64,000 nucleotides of DNA from Candidatus Competibacter sp. (GTDB taxonomy: Bacteria > Pseudomonadota > Gammaproteobacteria > Competibacterales > Competibacteraceae), in the NCBI GenBank assembly GCA_029624815.1, contig JARSSH010000043.1:1-64000 (forward strand), written 5' to 3'. Position numbers and translations under genes: made by a program. Below the pieces are notes generated by a model. It ran no database searches. It saw only the letters and a list, made by a program, of their open reading frames with translations, and had not been told where the DNA came from. Shown here piece by piece: positions 1-9,777 of the stretch. Positions within the stretch are counted from its first letter, which is position 1, and each line of letters begins with the position of its first letter.

Positions 1-23
1 CCGGCAGGATGCATCCCGCTCCT

Positions 24-431
24 TCACTTTTCCAGCAAGTCTAGGACTTCACCGTGAATACGGCGGTTGTGGCACACCACGAGCGAGGTGGCATCGATGA
101 AGGCGATCCCAGTGTCCTCGCCCCGGCGAGTGTGGAGATAGATGCACAGCGGCATCAGGGCGGTGGGCATCAGGGCCACAAACCGATTGTAACTCAAAAG
201 GTTGGGAAACTCGCCCCGGCAGTGTGGGCACACTTGCAGCAGATAAAAGGCCTTGAAGTTGCGGTACCGCGCCTGATGGAAATCAATCAAGATCGTCATG
301 ATTTCACTGAGGGTCAAACGACTGGCCCGCCGTCGTTGGCGGGTACCCTCCGTCAGGAGTTGACGATGCCAGGCGGGCAGGAATACTTGGCGGAACTCAT
401 CAACGTCACAGAATAAGTCTTCTAAACTCAT
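24..431 (-). pseudogene. Truncated IS982-family transposase
   Basis: The 135 residues from Met at 431 match the N-terminal half of IS982-type transposases (start MSLEDLF, then a block ending GIAFIDATSLVVCHNRRI). Asp113 in FIDAT is the first acid of the DDE triad. Homology stops after HNRRIH, and a short unrelated tail (GEVLDLLEK) leads to a TGA at 24-26. Full-length members are about 290-300 residues, so the second Asp and the Glu are missing and the protein should be inactive. A GAGGG ribosome site lies upstream of Met 431. The remnant marks past transposition at this edge of the window. Confidence 0.8.
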
Positions 432-581
432 CGGGATGACCCTCGGTGTAGTCGGTGTGGTAACCAGGAACCTTAACAGGTTCCACACCGGGGGCCATCC
501 CCCATCCTTATCCAGAACTGACGTTATTTAACTGTTTAGAATTTCATATAACTAGATAAAAATTAATTGATAAAAACAAAT

Positions 582-596
582 TTCGAATATTTCGAA
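582..596. promoter_or_regulatory. Possible antitoxin operator (tandem TTCGAA palindromes)
   Basis: Two TTCGAA palindromes at 582-587 and 591-596 sit in an AT-rich stretch (about 530-600) upstream of the antitoxin gene. Toxin-antitoxin promoters are usually autoregulated through such repeats, so this is a plausible operator. No clear -35/-10 pair could be assigned, so the role is inferred from position only. Confidence 0.3.
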
Positions 597-671
597 TAAT
601 GCCAATAATAGGGTGTCTATAGCGAATAACCGAACGAACTCCCCCAACATCCTTTGGACCGGACATAAACT

Positions 672-1124
672 ATGGCGCTCGCATCCACCAAGAACCCGAG
701 CCTGCCGACTGAAGAGGAAGCGAGGCTGGCGGCCGAAAGTAGCCGAAAACTCGCCGCGATCATCGGTGGCGGCACGACCGCTCAGTTGCGCCTGTATGAT
801 GGTGACGTAGAAATCACCGTACCCTTTTCCGCGATCCACATGCTGGCGGACATCCTGGCCCAAATGGCGCGAGGTAATGCCGTGACGCTGGTTCCCATCG
901 AGCACACGCTGACAACCCAACAGGCAGCGGACTTGCTCAGTGTCTCTCGACCTTACCTCGTGAATCTGTTGGAAACCGGCAACATTGCGTTCACCAAAGT
1001 GGGACGTCACCGGCGCATCAAGTACCAGGATTTATTGACGTACATGGAGCGGATCGACGAGGAAAGCCGTCAAGCACTGGACGAACTATCCAGGGAGGCG
1101 CAAGAACTAGGGATGGATTACTGA
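672..1124 (+). CDS. Excisionase-type HTH antitoxin
   Basis: 150 residues. The C-terminal half (about 75-130) carries an excisionase-like helix-turn-helix (LTTQQAADLLSVSRPYLVNL, then GRHRRIKYQDL), a fold common in antitoxins paired with PIN-domain toxins. The N-terminal part has a short beta-rich segment (AQLRLYDGDVEITVP). The stop codon directly abuts the start of the PIN gene, so the two are probably translated together. Expected roles are neutralising the PIN ribonuclease and repressing the shared promoter. No strong Shine-Dalgarno is visible before the ATG at 672. Confidence 0.75.
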   Translation: MALASTKNPSLPTEEEARLAAESSRKLAAIIGGGTTAQLRLYDGDVEITVPFSAIHMLADILAQMARGNAVTLVPIEHTLTTQQAADLLSVSRPYLVNLLETGNIAFTKVGRHRRIKYQDLLTYMERIDEESRQALDELSREAQELGMDY

Positions 1125-1694
1125 TTGGCAACCTTTACCGTCGTTTACGATGCTTGTGTCTTCTACCCGGCGACGCTGCGTGACTTGCTGATTCGGTTGG
1201 CCAGAACAAGGCTGTTCCGGGCGCGCTGGACGGCTCGAATCCATGAGGAATGGACCCGAAATTTGCTGGCTAGGCGCCCCGACCTGACCAGCGAACGCCT
1301 TGAACGAACGGTCATGTTGATCAATAAGGCCGTCGAAGATTGCTTGGTGACCGGTTACGAGCACATCATCGATGGCCTCAAGCTACCCGACCCCGATGAT
1401 CGCCATGTCTTGGCGGCTGCGATTCGAGTGGGAGCCGCAGCTATCGTTACGATGAATCTGAAAGACTTCCCCAAAGAGGCGCTGGGCGAATTTGGAGTGT
1501 TCGCCATACACCCGGATGATTTCATTCTCGATCTGGCGGACCTGGAGCCACCCATCCTCGAACGTGTCGCCAAGGAGCAGCGGGCAAGCCTGCGTAGCCC
1601 ACCACGGTCAGCCGAGGAGTTTATCAGCCACATTCGCCGGCAATGTCTACCGGGCGTTGCGGATTTCCTCGAAGATCGCGCCGATCTCATTTGA
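1125..1694 (+). CDS. PIN-domain toxin (VapC-like ribonuclease)
   Basis: 189 residues beginning at a TTG immediately after the antitoxin TGA. The N-terminus VVYDACVFYP gives the first acidic residue of the PIN site. IHEEW, LPDPDDRHVLAAA and TMNLKDF supply the other expected positions of the larger PIN_3 type, which has a C-terminal helical extension. The family cleaves RNA with Mg2+. Strict adjacency to an HTH antitoxin supports a type II toxin-antitoxin pair. The target RNA cannot be predicted. Confidence 0.8.
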   Translation: MATFTVVYDACVFYPATLRDLLIRLARTRLFRARWTARIHEEWTRNLLARRPDLTSERLERTVMLINKAVEDCLVTGYEHIIDGLKLPDPDDRHVLAAAIRVGAAAIVTMNLKDFPKEALGEFGVFAIHPDDFILDLADLEPPILERVAKEQRASLRSPPRSAEEFISHIRRQCLPGVADFLEDRADLI

Positions 1695-1753
1695 GCGCAT
1701 CACGGCCCAAATTCGCCGGCAACCTTTGACCGGCATTTGACCATCCAAAACGA

Positions 1754-1779
1754 AAAAGCTTGCAGCGACGCAAGCCTTT
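1754..1779 (-). terminator. Intrinsic terminator after tRNA-Thr
   Basis: On the minus strand a 10-bp stem (1770-1779 with 1754-1763, one G-U pair) closes a 6-nt loop and is followed by a T run, just 3' of the tRNA. The plus strand also shows a T-rich tract after the same stem (CTTTGTTTTT), so it could also stop transcription from the toxin gene. Confidence 0.75.
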
Positions 1780-1786
1780 GTTTTTC

Positions 1787-1862
<76 letters not shown>

Positions 1863-1928
1863 GAAATGTCTTGGGGCAGGCACTATAGCCCACTCAAATC
1901 CGACATACAAGGCGCGATTCGTCCCGGC

Positions 1929-2660
1929 TTAGAGAAGCTTCAGGCACTGCCGGACGGCTGGCAGATGGCGGCGGCTGACTTCCAGTCGATCGGGGATTTC
2001 TTGAAAAATCAGTTGCGTACCATCGTCTGCGGTTTTCTCAAGCCCAGCGATTTGCGCCACCATCGCCAGCGCGTTGCGGTGCGTCCGTATCGCGCGGGTT
2101 CCCAGTTCCCGTTCCAACGTTTTCAGCGTTTCCTCGATCAGCGCTTCGCCGTGGCGATGGCGGACCGTGACGTATTTCTGGTCGGCCTGAAAATAACACA
2201 CGTCGGCCAGCGGGATCAGTTCCAGCCGCTGGCCGATCCGGGTGCGGATGTGGGTACGCCCGATTCCCTCGCGCTCCGCCGTCAGGCTGACCAGTTGCGC
2301 CCGGTTGAGCCGGCCGGCGCTGGCCAACGCCTGTTCGAGTCGTTCCAGCCGGACCGGTTTGAGCAGATAGGCGACCGCATGAGTGTCGAAGGCGTCCAAC
2401 GCATGTTCGCTGTAGGCCGTGACAAAGATGAGCGCGGGTGGCTGGGGTAGCGCCGCCAACCGCCGGGCGGTTTCCAGGCCGTCCAGGCCGGGCATCTGAA
2501 TATCCAGCAGGACGATGTCGGGTTGCAGGCTGGCGGCGAGCCGCAAGGCGTCCGCGCCGTTGCCGGCTTCACCGCAGGGTTCGTGATCGGGCAGGCGGCC
2601 GAGCAGCTCCCGCAGCCGGTCGCGGGCCGGCGGTTCGTCATCGACGATCAGCACTTTCAT
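1929..2660 (-). CDS. LytTR-family response regulator (AlgR-like)
   Basis: 243 residues. The N-terminal receiver (1-120) has the acidic pocket VDDEP, phospho-acceptor Asp in LLDIQMPG, and the conserved Thr and Lys (FVTAYS, LLKPV). The C-terminal LytTR DNA-binding domain (about 140-243) includes YFQADQKYVTVR and RTHRNALA. Such regulators bind direct repeats and control envelope or exopolysaccharide genes. No partner histidine kinase is encoded nearby in the window. Its neighbour ispH lies 87 nt upstream on the same strand. Confidence 0.88.
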   Translation of the reverse strand: MKVLIVDDEPPARDRLRELLGRLPDHEPCGEAGNGADALRLAASLQPDIVLLDIQMPGLDGLETARRLAALPQPPALIFVTAYSEHALDAFDTHAVAYLLKPVRLERLEQALASAGRLNRAQLVSLTAEREGIGRTHIRTRIGQRLELIPLADVCYFQADQKYVTVRHRHGEALIEETLKTLERELGTRAIRTHRNALAMVAQIAGLEKTADDGTQLIFQEIPDRLEVSRRHLPAVRQCLKLL

Positions 2661-2747
2661 GGCGACAAGACCCCCATCGGTAAGGGCTTCCCGCCTGGAG
2701 CGATCGCGCCCGGCGAGCCGCCCGAAAGCGCTTGCCTGGCCAGCGCC

Positions 2748-3686
2748 TCAGCGCAATTCCCTGGGCAGGGCAAAAATCACGTTTTCGGCGCGGCCGACGC
2801 TTTCGCTGATCGCCGTCGCCCCCAGATCCCGCAGGCGGGCGATCACCTGCCGCACCAGCACCTCGGGCGCCGAGGCGCCGGCCGTCACGCCGATGGCCGT
2901 CTTGTCCGCCAGCCACGCCGGGTCGATGTCCTCGGGGCCGTCGATCAGATAGGCCGGCGTGCCCCGTTTTTCCGCCAGTTCCCGCAACCGGTTGGAGTTG
3001 GAGCTGCTGCGGGAGCCGACCACCAGCAACAGCGCGCAGTGGCCCGACAGTTCCTTCACCGCGTCCTGGCGGTTCTGGGTGGCGTAGCAGATGTCGTCCT
3101 TGCGCGGCCCCTGGATGGCCGGAAACCGCTCGCGTAGGGCGGCGACGATGCGCGCCGTGTCGTCCACCGACAGCGTGGTCTGGGTCACGTAGGCCAGTTC
3201 GGCGGGATTGCGCACCGTTAGGGAGTGTGCATCCTCGACCGTTTCCACCAGATACATCCGTCCGCCTCGATCCGTGTCGTACTGGCCCATGGTGCCCTCG
3301 ACCTCCGGGTGGCCGGCGTGACCGATCAGCACCACCTCATGTCCAAGGTTGCCGTGGCGGGCGACTTCCATGTGGACTTTGGTCACCAGCGGACAGGTGG
3401 CGTCGAACACCTTGAGGCCGCGCCGCGCCGCTTCTTCCCGCACGGTTTGCGAGACGCCGTGGGCGCTGAAAATCACGGTCGCGTCTTCGGGCACTTCGTC
3501 CAGTTCATCGACGAACACCGCGCCGCGGCGGCGCAGATCGTCCACCACGAAACGGTTATGCACCACTTCGTGGCGGACGTAGATCGGTGCGCCGAACAGT
3601 TCCAGCGCCCGCTCGACGATACCGATGGCGCGGTCCACCCCAGCGCAAAAGCCGCGCGGGTTGGCCAGGTGGATGTGTACGCTCAT
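2748..3686 (-). CDS. ispH: 4-hydroxy-3-methylbut-2-enyl diphosphate reductase
   Basis: IspH/LytB catalyses the last step of the MEP isoprenoid pathway, reducing HMBPP to IPP and DMAPP. The three cysteines ligating the [4Fe-4S] cluster are visible in RGFCAGV (Cys14), FDATCPLV and [10 protein letters not shown]. Conserved His residues occur in VRHEVVHN and FSAHGVS, and the proton-donor Glu in [11 protein letters not shown]. The start is set at 3686 ([13 protein letters not shown]), five residues inside the longest frame. It is 29 nt downstream of lspA. fkpB, often found between them in gammaproteobacteria, is absent. Confidence 0.97.
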   Translation of the reverse strand: MSVHIHLANPRGFCAGVDRAIGIVERALELFGAPIYVRHEVVHNRFVVDDLRRRGAVFVDELDEVPEDATVIFSAHGVSQTVREEAARRGLKVFDATCPLVTKVHMEVARHGNLGHEVVLIGHAGHPEVEGTMGQYDTDRGGRMYLVETVEDAHSLTVRNPAELAYVTQTTLSVDDTARIVAALRERFPAIQGPRKDDICYATQNRQDAVKELSGHCALLLVVGSRSSSNSNRLRELAEKRGTPAYLIDGPEDIDPAWLADKTAIGVTAGASAPEVLVRQVIARLRDLGATAISESVGRAENVIFALPRELR

Positions 3687-3715
3687 ACAGGTCTCCCGCA
3701 AGCCGGTTGCGCCCG

Positions 3716-4216
3716 TCAGGCCCCGTCAGCCGGAGTGTTCGGCGCGCTGGCCTTGCCGGACCACAGGCTGTCCAGCACCAGCAGCACCGCGCCGACAGTG
3801 ATGGCCGAATCGGCGACGTTGAACGCCGGCCAGTACCAGCGCTGGTAATAAAGTTGAATAAAATCGATCACCTGACCCAGCCAGGCACGGTCGATCAGGT
3901 TGCCGATCGCCCCGCCCAGGATCAGCGCCAGCGCCGTCGCCAGCCGTTTTTCCGCCGGTTGGAGCCGCCGCAGCCAGACGATCAGTCCGATGCTGACCAG
4001 CAGCCCCAGTCCCAGAAAAAACCAGCGCTGCCAGCCCCCGGCGCCGGCCAGAAAGCTGAAGGCGGCGCCGGTGTTGTAGGTCAGTAGCAGGTTGAACGAA
4101 GGCAGCACCGGCACCGGTTGGTGAAAGGTCAGCAGCGTTTCGGCGAGCAATTTGGTGACCTGATCCAGCACGATCACCGATCCGCTCAGCCACCAGCACC
4201 AGCGGGACGCGGCCAT
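3716..4216 (-). CDS. lspA: Lipoprotein signal peptidase II
   Basis: 166 residues with four predicted transmembrane segments. It removes the signal peptide from diacylglyceryl-modified prolipoproteins at the inner membrane. The catalytic aspartates are in GNLIDR and FNVADSAIT, and the family motif YNTGAAFS is present. The ATG overlaps the ileS stop by one base (TGATG), so translation is coupled. Confidence 0.97.
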   Translation of the reverse strand: MAASRWCWWLSGSVIVLDQVTKLLAETLLTFHQPVPVLPSFNLLLTYNTGAAFSFLAGAGGWQRWFFLGLGLLVSIGLIVWLRRLQPAEKRLATALALILGGAIGNLIDRAWLGQVIDFIQLYYQRWYWPAFNVADSAITVGAVLLVLDSLWSGKASAPNTPADGA

Positions 4217-7050
4217 CAGGCGTAACGCCGTATTTCACCATCGCCGGCGACATTGTCCACGCAGCGCCCGCACAGTTGCGGATGCTCGGGATAGTGACCG
4301 ACATCGGCGCGATGGTGCCAGCAGCGCACGCATTTCTCCTCGCTGCTGGGCGCGACCCGGATCGCCAGCGATTGACCGTTGCACGAGGCCGGTTCCGTGG
4401 CGCCCGGCGCTTCGGCCAGCGGTCGCACCCGGGCCGACGAGGTGATGAGAAAGAATCGCAGCTCATCCTCGATCCGCCGTAAATCGTCCGCCAGTTCGCC
4501 ATCGCAGTACAGATCCACCTCGGCGTCCAATCCCGAGCCAATGCCGCCTTCGATCCGCAGGCGCTCCAGCTTCTTGCCGACCATCTCGCGCACCGCGATC
4601 AGCCGGTCCCAGTAGGCCGCGTTGAGCGGTTCGGCGTCATCGACCGCGATCAGTCCGTCGTACCAGGTGGTCAGGAACACCGACGGACCGCGCTCGCCCG
4701 GCAGGTGCCGCCAGATTTCCTCGGCGGTGAAGCTGAGAATCGGCGCCAGCCAGCGCGTCATCGCCTCGGCGATGTGGTGCAGGGCGGTTTGCGCCGAACG
4801 GCGGGCGATGCTGTCGCGTTGAGTGGTGTACTGGCGATCCTTGATGATGTCCAGATACAGACTGCCCATGTCCACCGAGCAAAAGTTGTGGATTTTCTGG
4901 TAGATCAGGTGAAACAGGTACTGGTCGTAAGCCTCCAGGATCTCCGCCTGCAAACGGTGGGTGCGGTCCACCGCCCAGCGATCCAGCGCCAGCATTTGCT
5001 CCGGTGGCAAACGATGTCGCGCGGGATCGAAGCCGTTGAGATTGGCCAACAGAAAACGGGCGGTGTTGCGCATTCGCCGGTAGGAATCGGCCATGCGCTT
5101 GAGGATTTCGTCGGAGACGTTCATTTCGCCGCGATAATCGGTGGCCGCCGCCCACAGCCGCAGCACGTCGGCGCCCAACGAGTTGACCACCTTTTGCGGC
5201 GCGACCACGTTGCCCAGCGACTTCGACATCTTGCGGCCCTGGGCGTCGACGGTGAAGCCGTGGGTCAAAAGCCCCTTGTAGGGCGCGACGCCGCGCATGG
5301 CCACCGAGGCCAGCAGCGAGGACTGAAACCAGCCGCGATGCTGGTCGGAACCTTCCAGGTACAGTTCGGCGGGGAAGCGCAGCTCCGGGCGGCGCTCCAG
5401 CACCGAGAGGTGAGTGGTGCCGGAATCGAACCAGACATCCAGGGTATCGGGAATCTTGTCGTACTCGGCCGCGTCCGCGCCCAGCAACTCGGTCGGATCG
5501 AGTGCGAACCAGGCGTCGATGCCACCCTGTTCGATGCGTTGCGCCACCCGTTCCATGAGTGCTTGGGTGTTCGGATGCAATTCGCCGGTTTTCTTGTGCG
5601 CGAACAGGGTGATCGGCACCCCCCAGGAGCGCTGGCGGGAGACGCACCAGTCGGGGCGGTTGGCCACCATGCCCTGAATCCGCGCCTTGCCCCAGTCCGG
5701 GGTAAAGCGCGCCTTGTCGATTTCGCTCAGCGCGCGGGCGCGCAGCCCATGTCGATCCATGCCGATGAACCATTGCGGGGTGGCGCGGAAGATGATCGGG
5801 GTCTTGTGCCGCCAGCAGTGCGGGTAGCTGTGCGTCAGCCGGGCGACGCGCAGCAGCGTACCGTGCGCCTTGAGGGCGTCGATCGCGCGCTCGTTGGCGG
5901 CGAACACATGCAGACCGGCGAACAGTGGAGTATCGGGCAGGAACTTGCCGTCCGGCCCAACCGGGTTATCCACCGGCAGGCCGTAGCGAGAGCCGACCAC
6001 ATAGTCTTCCTGACCGTGGGCGGGAGCGGTATGCACCGCGCCGGTGCCGGCCTCGGTGGTGACGTGGTCGCCGAGGATGATCGGCACGTCGCGGTCGTAG
6101 AACGGATGACGCAGCGTCAATCCCTCCAGGTCGGCGCCCGAGCCGTAGGCGACCACATGGTATTGATCGATGCCCCAGCGCGCCAGCGAGTCTTTCAGTA
6201 GCGGCTCGGTGACGAGCAGACGTTCCTGCCCCCGGTCGGTTTCGACCTGCGCCACCACGTATTCGAAGCCCGGATTGACCGCCACCGCCCGGTTGGCGGG
6301 CAGCGTCCACGGCGTGGTGGTCCAGATGACCACGGACAGCGCTCCCTTGCCTTCGTGGCCCTCGACGTGGCGCAGGCGGGCCAGCAAGGTCTCGGGATTC
6401 GCCACCGGAAAGCGCACGTCGATGGCCAGCGAATCGCGATCCTCGTATTCGACCTCGGCCTCGGCCAGCGCCGAGCCGCAGTCGATGCACCAGTACACCG
6501 GTTTGGAACCGCGGTACAGATGACCGTTGGCGACGATTTTCGCCAGCGCCCGCACGATGTCGGCCTCGGCCCGGAAGTCCATGGTCAGATAGGGATTGTC
6601 CCAGTCGCCCAGCACGCCCAGCCGCTGGAAGTCGGCGCTCTGGCTGGCAATCTGCTCGGCGGCGAAGGCCCGGCAGGCGGCGCGGAATTCGCGGGCATCG
6701 ACCTTGGCTCCCACCTTGCCCAGCTTCTTCTCCACCATCTGCTCGATCGGCAGGCCATGGCAGTCCCAGCCCGGCACGTAGGGCGCGTCGAAGCCGCTCA
6801 GGGTGCGGGATTTGACGATGATGTCCTTCAGCACCTTGTTGACGGCGTGGCCGATATGAATCACCCCGTTGGCGTAGGGCGGGCCGTCGTGCAGCACGAA
6901 TTTCGGCCGGCCGGCGAATTCGGCGCGCTGGCGGCGATACAGGTCCAGCTCCCGCCAGTGGCGCAGCAGATCCGGCTCGCGCCTGGCGAGATCCGCTTTC
7001 ATCGGAAAAGCGGTTTGGGGAAGATTGAGGGTGTTTTTGTAATCAGCCAC
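4216..7050 (-). CDS. ileS: Isoleucyl-tRNA synthetase
   Basis: 944 residues, normal length for bacterial class I IleRS. Motifs in order are HIGH (VIHIGHAVN), the CP1 editing domain ([12 protein letters not shown], then the [12 protein letters not shown] region), KMSKS ([10 protein letters not shown]), the anticodon-binding helices and a C-terminal zinc finger (CVRCW and CGRC). The start codon is GTG at 7050, preceded by an AGAGG ribosome site in the short gap from ribF. The gene is co-directional with ribF, lspA and ispH. Confidence 0.98.
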   Translation of the reverse strand: MADYKNTLNLPQTAFPMKADLARREPDLLRHWRELDLYRRQRAEFAGRPKFVLHDGPPYANGVIHIGHAVNKVLKDIIVKSRTLSGFDAPYVPGWDCHGLPIEQMVEKKLGKVGAKVDAREFRAACRAFAAEQIASQSADFQRLGVLGDWDNPYLTMDFRAEADIVRALAKIVANGHLYRGSKPVYWCIDCGSALAEAEVEYEDRDSLAIDVRFPVANPETLLARLRHVEGHEGKGALSVVIWTTTPWTLPANRAVAVNPGFEYVVAQVETDRGQERLLVTEPLLKDSLARWGIDQYHVVAYGSGADLEGLTLRHPFYDRDVPIILGDHVTTEAGTGAVHTAPAHGQEDYVVGSRYGLPVDNPVGPDGKFLPDTPLFAGLHVFAANERAIDALKAHGTLLRVARLTHSYPHCWRHKTPIIFRATPQWFIGMDRHGLRARALSEIDKARFTPDWGKARIQGMVANRPDWCVSRQRSWGVPITLFAHKKTGELHPNTQALMERVAQRIEQGGIDAWFALDPTELLGADAAEYDKIPDTLDVWFDSGTTHLSVLERRPELRFPAELYLEGSDQHRGWFQSSLLASVAMRGVAPYKGLLTHGFTVDAQGRKMSKSLGNVVAPQKVVNSLGADVLRLWAAATDYRGEMNVSDEILKRMADSYRRMRNTARFLLANLNGFDPARHRLPPEQMLALDRWAVDRTHRLQAEILEAYDQYLFHLIYQKIHNFCSVDMGSLYLDIIKDRQYTTQRDSIARRSAQTALHHIAEAMTRWLAPILSFTAEEIWRHLPGERGPSVFLTTWYDGLIAVDDAEPLNAAYWDRLIAVREMVGKKLERLRIEGGIGSGLDAEVDLYCDGELADDLRRIEDELRFFLITSSARVRPLAEAPGATEPASCNGQSLAIRVAPSSEEKCVRCWHHRADVGHYPEHPQLCGRCVDNVAGDGEIRRYA

Positions 7051-7059
7051 GGTAAGCCT

Positions 7060-8091
7060 CTAGAAACCGGTGCGAGAACGCTCCTCTCCTTTTGGGAGAG
7101 GGAGTGAGGGGCTCCCTGCTCCCGGTGGGAGAGGGGCTGGGATTGGAGGGAGGGGTATGCCCCGTTCGGCGAAATAGGTTCGGGCGGTTTGCTCGTCCCG
7201 CCGGATCTGCGCTTGCAAGGCGGCCAGCGACTCGAAGCGCTGTTCCGGGCGCAGATAATGCAGAAAATCGACTTTGACGTGCCGGCCGTACAGATCGCCC
7301 TGAAAATCGAGCAGATGCACTTCCAGCCGCTCGCGCTCGCCGGCCACCGTGGGCCGCCGACCGACATTGGCGATGCCGGGCCAGGGCGGCAGCGCCGGAT
7401 CGCCGAGCAGCACGGCATGGACGCCGGAAACCGGCGTGACCCGGCGATGCAGGTGGATGTTGGCGGTCGGAAAGCCGATGGTGCGCCCACGACGATCGCC
7501 GTGCGCCACTCGCCCGCACAGGTCGTAGGGCCGGCCCAGCAGTCGCGCCGCCAGTTCCAGATTGCCCCCCGCCAGCGCCTGGCGGATGCGGGTGCTGCTG
7601 ACCCGCTCGCCGTCCAGGCTGTGGCTGTGGCTGTCGGCGACCGTGAAGCCGTGTCGTTGGCCGGCCGCGACCAGCAGGGCGAAATCGCCGGCGCGGCGGT
7701 GGCCGAAGCGGAAATCGTCGCCGATCACCAGATGGCGGATGCCCAGACGGCTCACCAGCAGCTCGTCGATGAAAGCCTCCGCCGGCATGGCCGCCAGCCG
7801 GTGATCGAATTCCAGGCACAGCACCCGCTCGATACCCAGATCCTCCAACGCCAGCAGTTTTTCCCGCAGCCGCATCAATCGGGCCGGCGGCGCGTTGGGG
7901 CCGGCGAAGAATTCCTGCGGCTGCGGTTCGAAAGTGACGACCAGTCGCGGCAGGCGCAGTTGCGCGGCCTGTTCGGCCAGTTGCTCCAAAATCAGCCGGT
8001 GGCCGAGATGGACGCCGTCGAAGTTGCCGATGGTGGCGACGCAGCCCCGGTGGCGGGGCCGAAGATTGTGCTGGCCGCGAATCAATTCCAT
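7060..8091 (-). CDS. ribF: Bifunctional riboflavin kinase/FAD synthetase
   Basis: 343 residues, somewhat longer than the usual ~310. The N-terminal adenylyltransferase has IGNFDGVHLGH and SSTRIRQAL; the C-terminal flavokinase has the GFPTANI motif and ends near RRDEQTARTYF. It makes FMN and FAD from riboflavin. From about residue 309 the protein continues into a Pro/Gly-rich tail (PLPPIPAPLPPGAG, then PLPKGEERSRTGF) encoded by an inserted palindromic repeat. The tail lies outside the catalytic domains and is probably tolerated. Confidence 0.95.
   Translation of the reverse strand: MELIRGQHNLRPRHRGCVATIGNFDGVHLGHRLILEQLAEQAAQLRLPRLVVTFEPQPQEFFAGPNAPPARLMRLREKLLALEDLGIERVLCLEFDHRLAAMPAEAFIDELLVSRLGIRHLVIGDDFRFGHRRAGDFALLVAAGQRHGFTVADSHSHSLDGERVSSTRIRQALAGGNLELAARLLGRPYDLCGRVAHGDRRGRTIGFPTANIHLHRRVTPVSGVHAVLLGDPALPPWPGIANVGRRPTVAGERERLEVHLLDFQGDLYGRHVKVDFLHYLRPEQRFESLAALQAQIRRDEQTARTYFAERGIPLPPIPAPLPPGAGSPSLPLPKGEERSRTGF
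7081..7155. repeat. Dispersed palindromic GGGAGAGGG-type repeat in the ribF 3' end
   Basis: Clustered CCTCTCC / GGGAGAGG arms (CTCTCCTTTTGGGAGAG, then CTCCCGGTGGGAGAG) and a GTGAGGGG core are typical of short palindromic repeats scattered through many proteobacterial genomes. Here the repeat is translated as the last ~35 residues of RibF. A related copy is at about 40283-40326. Confidence 0.7.
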
Positions 8092-8234
8092 GCTGGTCGT
8101 CGGTGGTGGGATCGGTCGGGTTGCGAGCGAAGCACGTCATTATAGGGACAATCGCCGGTTTCTTAACACACCGGCGCCCGCACCTCGTTGGGAGATCGGG
8201 GTCGGATCGCTATCCGCTCGCCGCCTTCGCGATG

Positions 8235-9692
8235 TCAGGCGGTCATTCTGGCGTCTCCCGGCCAGTCCCACAGTTCGCGCGGGTAGTCGCGATACAATTC
8301 CCGGAATGCCTGCTGGTAACGCCAGTCGGCGTTGACGATCCGGGCCAGTTCCCAGGGACGGGTCAAGTGGCGCTCGGCCCGCAGCGGATGACGCTGGCCC
8401 GCCTCGCGAATCTGGCGGGCCAGCAGCGCGCCGAACTCACGCAGCGGCAAGGTGGTGGGCGTGAGCGGATGCATGCAGTCGTGCAAGTCGTAGGCGTCGC
8501 CGCACCAGAACGCGGGCCGCGCTGTTTCGTAGTCCGACGTGCCGGGCGAGGGCGTGCAGACGGTGAAGCTGTATTGCGCCGGGGGCATGGCGTTCACATA
8601 GTCGCCCAGGCGCCGAAACTCGGCGTGACCGTACTCCGGCCGCACCATGAACGCCGCGTGGCAGGCGATGCCCAGCCGGCGCAAGGTGTCGTGGGCGCGC
8701 TCGTTGTGGGCCACCGTGCCGCCCTTGCGAGTCGCTTTCAATTCCTGGTTGGTGGCGAACTCGAAGCCGACGAACACGCCGTCCAGGCCGATCTCCTTCC
8801 AGCGGCGCAGCAGTTCCGGGTAGCGCAGGATGGTGGTGGCGCGCGCCCAGGCGAAGTAGCGTTTCTTGACGCCGCGTTTTTCCAGCGCCTCGGCCAGCTC
8901 GAAGCCGAATTGATCGTCGATGAAATTCTCGTCGTCGGCGAAATAGACGTGATCGACCTCGATCCGCGCGATATCCTCGGTCACCACATCGACCAGTCGC
9001 GGCATGTGGGTGGCGCCGCTCAGGAACGGCACGATGCAGAACGAGCAGGTCATCTTGCAGCCGTAGGAGGTGCGCGCCATCGCGACCGGGGGAAAGAGCA
9101 TTTGCCAGTCGCGCGGATTCTCGTGAACCCAGATGCAGGAGTAGGGCCGGCTGTCCCACAAATCGCGGCGCGGGATCGGGATGGTTCTCGGGTCGGGATA
9201 GCGGGGCCAAACCGAAGCGGCGGTGGCGTCGAAACGGTCGCCGGTGAATAACAGGTTGGCGATGTCTTCGGGTTCGTCCCCCTTGTCCAGCGCCGTCACC
9301 AGGGCGCCGAACGGCGCGCAGCCTTCGCCGCGCACGATGTAGTCGATGTCCGGGATGTTGCAATCGGCCGGCGCCACGGTGGCGTGATGCCCGCCGACCA
9401 CGATTCGGGTGTTGGGCAGCAGCCGACGCACCATGCCGGCCAGCCGTTTCATGGTCCCCGATTCGTGGCTGTAGGCGGTGAAGCCCACCAGGTCGGGGCG
9501 AAAACGGGCCAGCGCACGCTCGAAGGCGGCGTCGGCGAAGCGGTACAACCGCAGGTCGAGCACCCGTAACTCGTGTTGCTTGGGAATCGCGGCGGCCAGA
9601 TAGCCGAACTCCAGGGGTTCCAGACACTGAAAGCGCTGGAGGCCGAGCACGGTTTTCAGGTGGGCCTGGGGCTTGACGAGCAGGATGCGCAT
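8235..9692 (-). CDS. B12-binding-domain radical SAM enzyme
   Basis: 485 residues. The N-terminal ~150 residues resemble a cobalamin-binding Rossmann domain (MRILLVKP start, LVGFTAYSHESGT, IVVGGHHATVAP). The radical SAM core has the cluster motif CKMTCSFC followed by VYFADDENFIDD and GVFVGFEFAT. Such proteins transfer methyl groups or rearrange lipids, cofactors or peptides. Hopanoid C-3 methylase (HpnR) is a possible relative, but the substrate is not determined by sequence. It sits alone between murJ and ribF on the same strand, and no precursor peptide is obvious beside it. Confidence 0.85.
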   Translation of the reverse strand: MRILLVKPQAHLKTVLGLQRFQCLEPLEFGYLAAAIPKQHELRVLDLRLYRFADAAFERALARFRPDLVGFTAYSHESGTMKRLAGMVRRLLPNTRIVVGGHHATVAPADCNIPDIDYIVRGEGCAPFGALVTALDKGDEPEDIANLLFTGDRFDATAASVWPRYPDPRTIPIPRRDLWDSRPYSCIWVHENPRDWQMLFPPVAMARTSYGCKMTCSFCIVPFLSGATHMPRLVDVVTEDIARIEVDHVYFADDENFIDDQFGFELAEALEKRGVKKRYFAWARATTILRYPELLRRWKEIGLDGVFVGFEFATNQELKATRKGGTVAHNERAHDTLRRLGIACHAAFMVRPEYGHAEFRRLGDYVNAMPPAQYSFTVCTPSPGTSDYETARPAFWCGDAYDLHDCMHPLTPTTLPLREFGALLARQIREAGQRHPLRAERHLTRPWELARIVNADWRYQQAFRELYRDYPRELWDWPGDARMTA

Positions 9693-9777
9693 CGGTCGTC
9701 CTCGAAGTGCGGGAGCACGACCAGAATATAACCGAATCCCGAGCGGTTTTGTCGGGATAGGCGTCTGGCTAGCGCGC

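Noticed and set aside
1632-1722. Repeated ATTCGCCGGCAA (1632-1643 and 1711-1722) as possible attachment repeats
   Set aside because: Only 12 bases, 79 bp apart, within and just after the toxin gene; neither matches the tRNA-Thr 3' end.
1-1740. Direct repeat of the tRNA-Thr 3' end in the accessory region
   Set aside because: I looked for the 3' terminal sequence of the tRNA and saw no second copy in the window, so no attachment pair can be claimed.
4705-6201. 498-codon plus-strand frame opposite ileS
   Set aside because: Antisense artefact of a GC-rich synthetase gene.
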